A stretch of DNA of 64,000 bases from NCBI GenBank assembly GCA_907164885.2, contig OU015490.1, forward strand, positions 224,621,054 to 224,685,053, written 5' to 3'. This document shows positions 28,567 through 40,500 of the stretch, piece after piece (position 1 is the first letter of the stretch; each line of letters opens with the position of its first letter). The stretch comes from Dolomedes plantarius. Taxonomy: Eukaryota; Arthropoda; Arachnida; Araneae; Dolomedidae. Below the pieces are notes generated by a model, which saw only the letters and a list, made by a program, of their open reading frames with translations, did no database searches and had not been told where the DNA came from. The translations under genes were made by a program, and so were the position numbers.

Positions 28567-31500
28567 GTGGAATCTCGATCGATCGTTCTCCGAATCATCA
28601 TTTTCCTGTATGTGTCATTTATTTCACCCAGTCCCGACGATCATATTGCTTTGTTATGTTCCCACATCTATCGTTTTCCTGCATTTATCGTTCAGTTCAG
28701 TTGGTCCCTTGAAAAACGATAGATTGAGATTCCACTGTATATATTCATTAAAAATGATTAAATAAAATACAAATAAGATAATTCACACCCCATTTTCTAA
28801 GATTATTTGACGTTAAAGTTATGTTATTTAACTATCAAATTTTATCCATTTCTTCATTCACCTCAAAATTAATTTTCTAATCTTTATTATTTTTTCTATA
28901 ACATGTACCTTCTATTGTTTATGTCTTTTACCAGTTCTTTTTTTAGGTATCCAGGTGTAACAAATTTGACCATATCCATTTCTTGCCTGTTTTGCCATCA
29001 TGTGATCACTTACAGTTTCAGTTTTGAGAGAATTTGTGACTTTTATTGTGATTCTATTAACTTATAGAAAAATTTCCTCTATGCATGCAGAAGACTTGGA
29101 TAAAATAGTTAAATGGGTTAGGAAGTTTGATAAGATTTCATATTTGGGATTATTGAATCCATCTTTAATATTATGTAACAAATACCAAAATTCTGAAATG
29201 TTTATGTAAGAGGGAGATATAATATGATTCATTCGAAATGATCTTCTTTCTGCACCTTGCAACAGGATTCATAATATTATTTGCATTTAAAAAAAACGCA
29301 AAATAAGGCCCAAGGTGTAAAATTTCTTTCTCTATTACAGAGTACAATTCTTTTTTTAAAAAAATCTTTAAATCCAAGTCGGCATTCCATGGACAAATTT
29401 TCTCCATGGGTTAAATTGAGGTTTTCAAATCCACTAGGGTTAGTACACAGCAGCCTTAAGGTTGTAAATAATCCTAAAACTCAAATACTTTTAGATATTT
29501 AAACTTTAGAATTAAAACATGTTTTAAATCATCTCTGAGGTTCTTCAAAATGCCAGCACAGGTCCATAAAAAGTGCTCAAGAACTCCTTATTTTTGATTT
29601 TGGAAAATGAATACAGACCCTGATTTTATTTAATTGTCAACGTTGAATCTGGTTTTGTAAATGCAGTGGAATGTGAATTAATTAAAATCTGTCCTAGAAT
29701 TTCATCTAAATATTTTGTTGAAGGAATTGAATAAGATGCCTGAATTTTACTTTCTCTATAGGATGCTGATGATGTAGCAAAAGTATCACAGAAAGTATCA
29801 AAGGGAACAGATGTGAAAAAGAAATTGCAGCAAACAAAAAGAAATTTATTTACACCTAAAAGTGACATACCCAAAAAAGGTATGTGTGTGTCTGCACATA
29901 CATGTGCTAAACATATTGTTAACTATATGCTTTATTGTTGAACACTATGCTTACTTAAGTTACTCCTTTTCTAACCATCCTAATAAAATCTGTAACTAAT
30001 TTAGGATTTGCTTGACCTCTAAAAATATACTTTGCATGTACAGCTTGTTATTAAAAATATAATTAAAACAGTTAAACACATCTCTCAAAATGCATTGTGT
30101 TATTTTATAATTTTAACTAAATAGAATTTTTTTTAATCTCATTTTAGCTGAAAAGAAAAATGTGGCATCAGATGTGGAGGAATCATCTGCTTGTTCAAGA
30201 GATTCTGAGGATGCTGGTAGCAGTACAACATGGCAGAGGGATGATGGAGAGACAAATGAAACAAAAGTATTGAATTTGTTGCTTAATCAGATGTGTTGCA
30301 TTTTTATGCAACTAAAATTAGGGATTGGTATTTTAGACTGACTTTTTAAATTTCTTTTGATAACTATGTTTTAAGTTATTTAATAATGATCCTTCAAAAA
30401 ATCTCCCCTTTGTTAGGGATGGGGGTGGGGAGAGAAGGACATATGATTTACACAATATCTAGAAAATAATAAACTTTATGGAATTTTTCTTTGTTAAACA
30501 TGCATATATTTTTTTAATTAATTTAAAATATTTTTCAGCTTTAAGCTTTCTAAAGTTATCAATACTAGTGTTTTTATGGGATTTAAATTTTTCTGCATGT
30601 GAATTCTTCCTAAATCATTTTTATCATGTAGTTAGTTCATTATATTGTTTTATTTAATTTGCTGTTATTTACCTTTTACCATTCTTTTACTCAATTCATC
30701 TATAGTACTGGCTGAATACCCATGCTTCTCTATGGAGTACATTATAGGATAATTTCAATGAAAAAATAATGAAATTACTCTTTATAGAGGATTTCCTTAT
30801 AAACAATGTTTTTTGTTTCTTCATTGGGCGGAAGTAATATTACCAGGCTCGTCCACAAACATACACGAGAGCTAGCTACGTAAAACTGACTGTGAGAGAA
30901 ACAATTTTCTCTTAAATCTACGTCAGCATATTTTAAAGTTTGGCCTTGAGACTTATTTGTCATCATGGCAAAGCATACTTTGAGGGGAAATTGCAGTCTC
31001 TTAAAGTCAAAGGGAAGGTCATTGGGCTTTAGAGGAATGTGTGGCACAAACATTTTTTCTCCTTGAGCACACTCGGTTAAAATAATGGCTTCGATTAAAT
31101 TTTTATGCAGGGCTTTGACTTGTAGTCTAGTGTCATTACACAATTTTGGTGGTTTTTAAATTCCGAAGCAGCATTACAGGTGTACCCATCCACAAAGAGA
31201 GCTTATGGTATGGAAGACCCAGTGGTTTAAGGGTATTTAAAAACTCTACCGAATAGTTAATGGCATCATCTGAATTACAGACAGTGTCTATCGACTTGTA
31301 GACCATTTACTAGCTGAGTGGCAACCCGATGTGTTGCTTTTTTTTGAGTTAAAATGAAATGGCTTTATATCTTAAAGATTAAAAACTGTTTATTCACTTT
31401 AAAAAATATATTAGATTTTTTAAAAAAACAAAATAATTATTTAAAATTTCCGTTATTAAATTTTGCATTTTAAACAGAAAAGCTCATTCAATTAGAAAAA

Positions 31501-34500
31501 AATTCTAAAGGCTTTAACTTCTCCTTTCCTAAAACTAAAATTTTTTCTGGTACTTCAAATTTTTTTCTGGATTTCAATTATTAAATGACTTGTTCTCAAC
31601 TAATAATTTTTCCTTTTGGCAACATGGCCGAATGAAAATATTGTCACGGTGATTTTGGGGAATATGGAAATGACACGAAGAGTAGATCAGAACAGATTTT
31701 ATTGACCAGATTGCGGGGAACATCACTTAAAATACACCTTCGGAACGTTCCCGACATTCCTACCGGAAGTGTGAGGATTATTCCATAAACCTAGGAACCC
31801 GAACTGAAATATAAATAATAGATAAATTTGCATACAGCTCTCATGCAGAGCAAATTAAAATAAAAGATGTTCTTGCATCCGACGGCGGCTGGTTTCGAAC
31901 CCGGGACCTTAGGATTAGACGTCAGAAGCGATACCACTGAGCCACCGTTACTTCGGTGAACGGAACTTTGTGAAACGGAAAGGAGCTGGCCCACCCGGAA
32001 TGTCAACTTTTTCTGCTCTCCTCTTCTATTGAGTTCGGCAGTTTTAATTGAATAATTAAAAAAGTTTAAAGTTGTGAAAGTTGAGGATAGCATCAGTGCA
32101 CGCATCTCGGCCGTCCGCGTATATCGGTACCAGTCGCAATATCTTGCTATGCTCGGTTCACGAGATTAGCCCGTCCCCGTGTCTGCTAACTAACAAACTA
32201 ACATTTGTTTACCTTCAGCTGTTAATAGTAAGATTCCCTGTCAAGGGACTTTAGCAGCATGTCATTAATGAATGCAGCTTGATCGTTTTCTGGGAGTCAA
32301 AATCTTTCGCAAAACCATTCTATAGGCATTCAGTATTTGAGCAATGCCTGGATAAATGTGATCTATTATTTCCTATTCTTAAAAAACTTTCATCTTGATT
32401 TGTCTAGTGGTTCAATTTTATCTTTTAATGTATTTTAATATTTTATTTTGTCGATATATTTTGTTATGTACGTGGCACAAAATTAATTTAAAGTATCACA
32501 AAAAGAAAAGAAATCTCGTGATCAACATTCAATAAATTAAATTCTAAAAATTTATCTTTAAAAATTCACTAAAAATCAGAAAATAGAGGTAAAGATTTGA
32601 AACAGATTTCATTTTAAAGTAATTTTCATGACCTTTCTCGTGATATAAATTTTATAACCTTCAGCTTGTTACTTTAAATGCAAACTTTAAAAAAAGTTAC
32701 AAAAACAACTTAAAAATTTAATTTACAAAATCTAAGAATTTTTCTAAAATCTTTCTTAGTGCACCTCTACACAAAAAGAAGAATCAGCATGCAAAATTTC
32801 AACCCTTTAGGTCCAGTGGTTTGGTCTGTGCATTATCTATCAGTCACGGAACTGTTTTATTTGTATAGACTACATTTAATCTGCTTATTCTGAAAAACCA
32901 TGAAAGAAGAGGATGCTGTTTATATTCTAAACCTCCAGAGTTCTCTTTTGGTCCACAGTGACTCAATTTTGTAAATTCTGAATTGGAAGTTCCCTATACT
33001 TATGAGTCTTTGTCCCATTCAGAACAGATTGACATGTGTGATAAGTATGAAATAATTTTTTTTTCTCCTCACCACATTGCTATTTTTGTATGGCAGCTAG
33101 TTTAACTCTTTGGAGCTCCCAGACTTTTTCAGTTCAGGCTGTCAACAGCTGTAACTTATCTCTCTACTGGTAGATTTTAAAACTTGACGGCCAATGTCAG
33201 AAGACCTTTTATACCATTTCAGTTCATTCGACGCTTTCATTGGGCTCATAAAATTACAAGATGAATTCTTTTTTTCTGCTCCTTGATAGTGTAAGATAAA
33301 TAGTTAGCATAGGAACAATTCCCCCCCCCCTCTATATATCATAATAAAGGAGCATAAAAACACCACTGAAGTTTTGATTTTGATATATCATCTATTTGAG
33401 TAAACCTTTTTGTTTTGAAAATTGCTTGAAATTTTTCATTCTCAGTGTTTGTGTACTTTATGATTGCATAAAGCTGAAATAGTTTAAAAACAAAATTATG
33501 TCAAAATACATATTCTTTTAAAAGTTCTAAGATTTTTCCAAAATCTAAAAGTTGAATATTCATTGGATAGAAACTTAATTACAATCAAAGAATTTTACTT
33601 TGAAGTCTTGGCCGTCAAGTGGTGAGGGGTCAAGACACTAATTAGTCTCATACACAATTAATTAATCTCACAATTAATCATTAATAGTAATTAATCTAAT
33701 AATTAGTCTCATCAAAATAGTCTTTTCAGACAGTCTGTCAAGTCTATTAGTAGAACCGGTAAAGCTCCTTTGGGCCTGTTCACATAGGAGTCTGGTAGCA
33801 GAAGCGTTAAAGTATTAAAATATATTTAACCAATGACAAACCTCCAAACGATTAGTAACGAAATTTTTAACGCCTATGATTGGTTTACTTCCGTCTCAGC
33901 ACCATCTTTCCTTTTACACTTCCACTATCAGACTCCTATGTGAACAGGACCTAAGTGTTGTTCCTGCATTTTTGAAACAGTTTTAAAAAATTGCTATTTC
34001 TGTGTTAAGTATGGTTTATTAAGGTTGGCAGAAGAGTGGGTAGGTTTCTAGGGAAACTATCATCTCCAGAAGAAATAGTAAAAATTGTCCAGTGGCAAGG
34101 TAGATCATCTTCATAATGAGGTGTCAAAAAAACATTCTAACTGTTAAAACTACTTTAGTTGTAGTTTTAATTTTAGTTGACTTAGAATTGTATATTCTTC
34201 TGAATTTAGGATACCAGTCCTACTGGCGGTGATGATGCTGAAGAAGCAAATGACAGTCGCATGTCTTCTTCAGTGACAGCTGAGTCAGATAAGCAGATGG
34301 ATGAAATGGAAGGTTATGAGTCTTTACAAGGCTCTGTAACTACAGAATTCTCTCCTCTGCCTCAGTCAGAGATAAAAGAAGAGAAAGATTTACCCCAGTT
34401 TGGCAAACAAGACTGGTATCATGGTACAAGTCCCAAAAGTTCTGAACCTGTGTCTCAGAGGTATATATTTGAAATTCTTTATTATGAAAATTCTTTATTG

Positions 34501-37500
34501 CAAAATTAATAAAAGGCATGTTATCTTATTATCAAAAGCTGTAACTCTTTATACAAAATTTAATATTTAAATGATCCAAACGTTTATATTTAAATGATCC
34601 AAACAATTTTCTTTTTCTCTGAGAATTTTTTTTTAATTTTAGAAATAGTTATATCTTTCTTTCTAAACATATATTTTTTTCATAAACTTGTCATTTCTAA
34701 ACATAATCTCTATTTTCATATGTATGGGAGAAAAATCTTTTATAATAATTCTTTAAATTTCTTTTTATTGCATTTAAAATTAAGTTTATTGATTTACATT
34801 CTTTATTCATGAAAGCAACATCTAATTGACTGCTATATGTATTAAACATCTGAATAATTTATTTAATGTTATTTTCTTTGTGACATTTCTCTCAGAATTG
34901 GGGGGGGGGGGGGGGGTGAAACAGAGCAATAAAATAAAAGATAAATCATAAACTTTTGTCTAGTATCAGTTGCAAATATATTTTATGAATATATTTGCAA
35001 TAGATACTACACAATATATTTTTTGAATTCTGCTTCTTCTTGTTGCTTCTCTGAACTGTAATTTAATTTTTCAAAAGATTTCAAATAAAATGTATAATTC
35101 ACAGTCAAACCATATTAAAAGCAATATCTAAGACTTTCAAAATATTATTTTGTAATATTTTGCATTTTGAATCATATACAACAGTATATATAAACAAATT
35201 TAAAGTGTTAGAGTGTTGTTTAAAGCATTTACTTTTAGATTTAAGTGATTCCAAAGCTTCAGTTTAATTTCATCTAGGTTTTTCTTTTTAAAGAGTGCTC
35301 AGACATTTTGAATCATATACAGCAGTATATATAAACAAATTTAAATTGTTAGAGTGGCGTTTAAAGCATTTGCTTTTAGGTTTAGGTGGTTCCAAAGTTC
35401 CAGTTTAATTTCATCTAGGTTTTTCTTTTTAAAGAGTGCTCAGACATTTTACAGTGCTTAAATGTTTAAATTCCTAACTGTAAACTATGCATGTGCTTCA
35501 ATTATTTTCAGTTCTGAAGAATCGGAATATGAATCGGATAACTGGGACAGTCAGTCTGTTAGTACAAATAAAAGTGCTACTCATTCTGCGGGTCCATCAT
35601 CAAAAACAAAGAGGTAAGAAGTTCTTTGTTATATTTTCTTTAAATGCATATTATGGAAGAAGAGTGTTATATGTACTGAAGTGCCAGAATAACTGAGATA
35701 GACGATTACTTTCCGAACATGTAGCGATACTCGTTTTTTCGTATATTCCTTCATCTGTAAGCAACATCTATAGAGCGACAGATATATATGGATGCTTAAA
35801 AAGCTGATTGAGCAGTAAGAAATTCTTTGTTATATTTTCCTTAAATGCATATTATAGAAGAAGAGTGTTAAATATACTGAAGTGCCAGAATAACTGGGAT
35901 AGACTATTACTTTCCAAACATGTAGCGATACTTGTTTTCTCATAAATGCCTTCATCTGTAAGCAACTTCTATAGAGTGACAGATATATGTGGATGCTTAA
36001 AAAGATGATTGAGCAATGACCATGGCAGACTGTCATGATTTAGGTGAATTTCAATGAGGTATGATAGTTAGTGCTCGTGCGATGGGTCATAACATTTCAT
36101 AGATACAGGCAGAGTTTAGATCTGCAACTGTGACCATTTCAAGGGTGTACCTCAAATAGAATTCCAGTAAAACATCAAGCCTACTGCAATAGCGTGGCTG
36201 CCGAAAGACTCTGAATGACCGTGGCTGGCATCTTTTGTCGACAATCATATCAAGCGAAAGGAGTACAACAGTGGAGCAAATAACATAACAATTCAATGCT
36301 TGGACCTCTACAAACATCAGCATGAGAAATGTACAATGTTCACTGATATCGACTTCAATAGCTGATATCCAATGGCATAATAGATAGGTATCTTAGTTTT
36401 TCTGGCACCTCAGTATAGTTAAAATCATATTTCTGTTGTGAGTGTCTGTTAATTAAATTATCAATTGATAGTTCATTTCATCTGTTAGATTGCTTTTTAT
36501 TTTGATGAATCAGTTCTAATTTAATTGTATTGTATATTTGAGTAGTGACCTAACAGGAAAAAAATAACTTAAAGCAGAGTTTTTTTAATTTAAAAATTTA
36601 TAAGAATTAATTTTGAAGTAATGAATATGGTTTATTTATTAAATAAATATTTTTCGTGTTAGCTTGCAGAGTTGTTTCAACTCTTTAAAAATCTTAATTT
36701 TGAATGCAATAGAATATTTCAGCTATTGTATAATCTTTAAAATAATTTCTATTTGTATAAAAAAAATTATGATTTTAAGTCTTGTAATATACATTAACAA
36801 TTTTTCTGGGGGGGGGGGGGGGAGAAAATAAATAAATGTGGCATCTGCCAGATCATAGAGCCTTTTTTTGGGAGGGGAGGGGGGGTGAAGCCAAAAATAT
36901 CCTTAAATTTAGTAAAGAATTGCTGAAGTTCTCAAGAAATCAAAATCTATTGTGTAGACCAGAGATTTTTTCCCATTTATTTAATAAAAATTTGTTTATT
37001 CATTTGTGTGAAAACCCAGAAGTTTCATTAAATTGAGAATCATAAAATTCAGATTATTTTCTTGCTACATTAAGTGTAAGTAATTACAATTATGATGATT
37101 TATTTCCATTGATATAGAAAGGATTTATTGAATAATAACAGTATTTTGTGACTGAATTTCAACTTGTTGCAAAGTTTTCTGAAATGTTTTCATTTAAACT
37201 GCTAATGATGAGTCATTAATGATTTCTTATTTTTTAATTATGCATTTTTAGGAAAGAGCGAGAATCCCCACAGTACAAAGCATGGAAGAAGGCCATTAGC
37301 ATAGTCCTAAGAGAAGCTTCTTGTCACAAGTAAATAATTTTTCAATTGGATTATATTTTAATAGATATTACTTTATAATTTTGGGCATGGGGTAGCGTTG
37401 TGGTTACAGTGTCGGGATTTGGTACTGAGGGAGCTCAGATCAAATACAGACAAGTGTTGCTGAATGCTCTCATATCTATGCCAGGTATGGGCACAATACA

Positions 37501-40500
37501 TAAATTTGTAGGTCAGAAAGAGAAAGTGCCTCGGTGAGGTTTACAGGGGTGGGAGGAAGGTACACGAATCCCAGATGTTGCACCTGACGGTGGCCTGTCT
37601 AAATTGTGGTAGCATCAGAGGGTTATGTTAGCAGCTCACCTGAATAGTGCCCCCAGTTATGAAGAAGGTAATAAATCATTGCAGTAAATATGCAAATGTC
37701 TTGCGACAAGTGCCTCATATTGGGGGGGAAAAATTTATAGCATGCATGCTCAACTTCTAATTATCCACAATAAAAAAATAAAACATTGGCAGCTAATTTT
37801 GAGATAATTAATAGTTCTTTATTAGGCCGAGGAGCATTATATGTGGTTTTAAAATGGACAGTTCACAAATGTTGGGATTATTAAACTTTTTGATATAAAT
37901 AGGGAAATGACAGAAATTTCTAGAACATTGTGGAAGCAAGTACTCAAATAATTGGCTCAATTTTAATCAAGGTTTAAAAAACTGATTTCTATGTAGCTCA
38001 GTAGTTTATTATCAGTTAACTAGCTGAAAACCTGTACTTCGCTACTGAGTACATTCAAATTAAATACAACAGTCAAGGTATGCAATTAATCCCCCCAAAA
38101 AAAATATATATATTTGCAATAAATACAACGATCAATATAAGCAATTGATGTTTAAAAAAAAAGGAAAAACTATTTATAAAGATATCGTAACGGATATTTT
38201 TATAGGCAAAATAATGTAGAAGAAAATATTGAAATTAAATCTAATAGAACATACTAAAGAATAAAGTACAGTTAATATAGTACAGTTTGAGGAATATTTC
38301 TTTTACTGTATTTTAATATTTTTTTGGATTATGTCCAATTGTCTGCAGCATTAGTAAGAAGAAAAAAAAAATATTTTTTGTCTATTTTGTTTTTATGCAA
38401 GTGGCACAAAATTAGTTTAAAGTATCATAAAAGGAAAAGAAACCACGTGATCAGCATTTAATAAATTTAATTCTAAAAATTAATCTTTAAAAATTCACCA
38501 AAAAATCAGAAAATGAAGGTGAAGATTTGAAAAAGATTTCATTTCAAAGGAATTTTTATGATATTTCTTGTGATAAAAATTTTATAACCCCCAGATTATT
38601 ATTTTAAACACAAACTTTAAAAAATGTTACAAAAACAGTTCAAAAAATCTAAGAATTTTTGAAAAAACTCTCTTAGCACCCCTACACTGTAAAGAATCAT
38701 CGCCATGCAAAATTTCAGCCCTTTAGGTCCAGCCGTTTGGTCTGTGTGTTATATGTCAGTCAGTCAGCCAGTTACAGAACTGTTTTATATAAATACAGAC
38801 CTGCCAACTTTCTGGATTTACCCCGGTAATGCCGGATTTTTAATGCATCTTCTGGGTTTCCGGAATGGACACTATTATTACCAGATTCCGAAACATAAAA
38901 AAATAACGCTGGTTTTAACAATGCCTCAAAGTAATGCAGCGTGTGAGAGGATTTTTAGTTACGTAACAAAAATATATACTCAGTTCAGGTCATCTATGTC
39001 AAGAGAAACCTTAGAAAATTTGCTAATATGCAAATCGAACCCACGAGGACACTGTTATGAAGAACAATTTGACAATGAATTTTTAAAAAGAGCAAAATCA
39101 GCTACAGTAAATGCTACAAAAGTTCAAAGATTTTCTGCAATTTATTAAAACAAACATTATAGAGAAATAGAAGTACTCAAAATATAGACTGCTGGGGTCC
39201 CTGCTAGTGTAAATATAATGTACATTAAAATTTATGATTACAAATTTCAAATATATAACTTTTGTTTAATATTATAATTTCAAGATGAGCGTAACAGTAA
39301 GGAAATATTTTGAACTATGTAGTATTATTAAAGAGATCCTATAAACTATAAGTATACATTATAATTTTTTACTATACTGTTTTGTGTTATGTCGTTACAT
39401 CGATTATTTTATGCACGGTAGAATATTGCAGGATTTTGCTCTTACTGAGGTTGGCAGGGCTGTATATAGATGAATTATTAAATTTTGATTACTGAAAAAA
39501 ATGCTGAGTATTGTTCAGCAAGGCATTTTTTTTTCTTTTTTAGCCCCTGTTACTTTATCATGTAACAAAACTAACTTTTTGCAGTATGTATGGGCAAATG
39601 TCTTCAGTATAAGAGCCTGCTACAATTGCTAGAAGAAAAACATAAAGCAATGCTAGCATTTGTATTTGCTTTTGTATGTTAAAATCTAAGACTTCACATC
39701 TAATCTATGTGACACACATTTTATGAGCATATTTTATGTTTGATTATAATTTTATTTTGAAAGTCACTGGTAATTAACAAGCATTATCGGCAAAATAATT
39801 TATCATAATTCAAATATGTATGAGATGCAACAAATAGTTTAATATGATATTCTGCCAGTTTTTTTTATTAAAAAGTGTTTGAAAGGAAAATATGCACTAA
39901 AGTTTATACTCTATGTAAAAGAAGCTTCAGAAATTTTAGTTTTAAAAGTTGTATGTATTTTTCTTTTCTTAGGTATGCTAATGTATTTTTGCAAAAAGTG
40001 ACAAATGATGTAGCACCTGGGTATCTGAATATAGTTTACAGGTATTCATTTCTTAAACTTTTATCTATTGCAAAGTATACTTTAACCTGTTATGTACATT
40101 ATGCTATCTAACTTCTTACATTCATTCATTTCATGCCACCATCTAAACTTTATATTTCATCAATTTTAACTTCATCCAAAAGTTTTTAATAAGATGTAGA
40201 ACTTATTATTTTAATTACTTCAAATTATTGCATTAAAGATTTTTTTCAATTTTGTAATGTCACATTCAGCATATTATAAATGGCAAGGAGATGATAGAGT
40301 TATTGTCTGGTTGTTTAATGTTTTGTTATATTTAGGGGTACGTAAATTTTGCATTTATTCACAACAAAAACAAATATAAATTAAAAAATTTGCATTTATT
40401 TTTAAAATAACTGCAATTTTACTTACTTGGTTGGGTAAGTGTCAAAATTCTTAGTTAAAGCTGACATCGTAGTAGTCTCCATATTCTCTTCCTTAAGTCT

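Larger units (their letters stand above)
30708..32869 (-). mobile_element. Helitron composite with two 3' ends
   Basis: On the - strand the right edge matches the 5' end of the other Helitrons here (TCTATACAAATAAAACAG; compare TCTATATATATAAAAC). The left edge has their 3' end (GGGTATTCAGCCAG followed by T, a decayed CTAG|T). A second Helitron 3' end, with hairpin GCAAC...GTTGC then CTCAGCTAG|T, lies at 31310. The helicase fragment belongs to the 30708 end. The interior 31640-32200 is GC-richer and contains a tRNA-like stretch, so it is a further insertion. Confidence 0.75.
38020..39470 (-). mobile_element. non-autonomous Helitron, split by a hAT element
   Basis: 3' end on the - strand: hairpin TGTACT...AGTACA, then TTTTCAGCTAG|T at 38020. 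The 5' end TCTATATA, preceded by A, is at 39470, beyond the hAT insertion at 38796-39462. Interior is like 59820-60582 and 61021-61767. Without the hAT it is about 780 bp. Confidence 0.82.

Noticed and set aside
31868..31962. Functional tRNA gene
   Set aside because: The box A and box B matches and the acceptor stem are good, but the anticodon and T arms do not pair properly. It sits in a repeat, so a SINE head is more likely.
31644..32204. Solo LTR inside the Helitron composite (AATAAA and a TGACA end on the - strand)
   Set aside because: No matching flanking duplication and no second copy in the window, so it could not be supported.
36087..36323. Transposase inside the TIR element at 35877-36413
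   Set aside because: The 78-codon frame shows no DDE or helix-turn-helix motif that I can identify.
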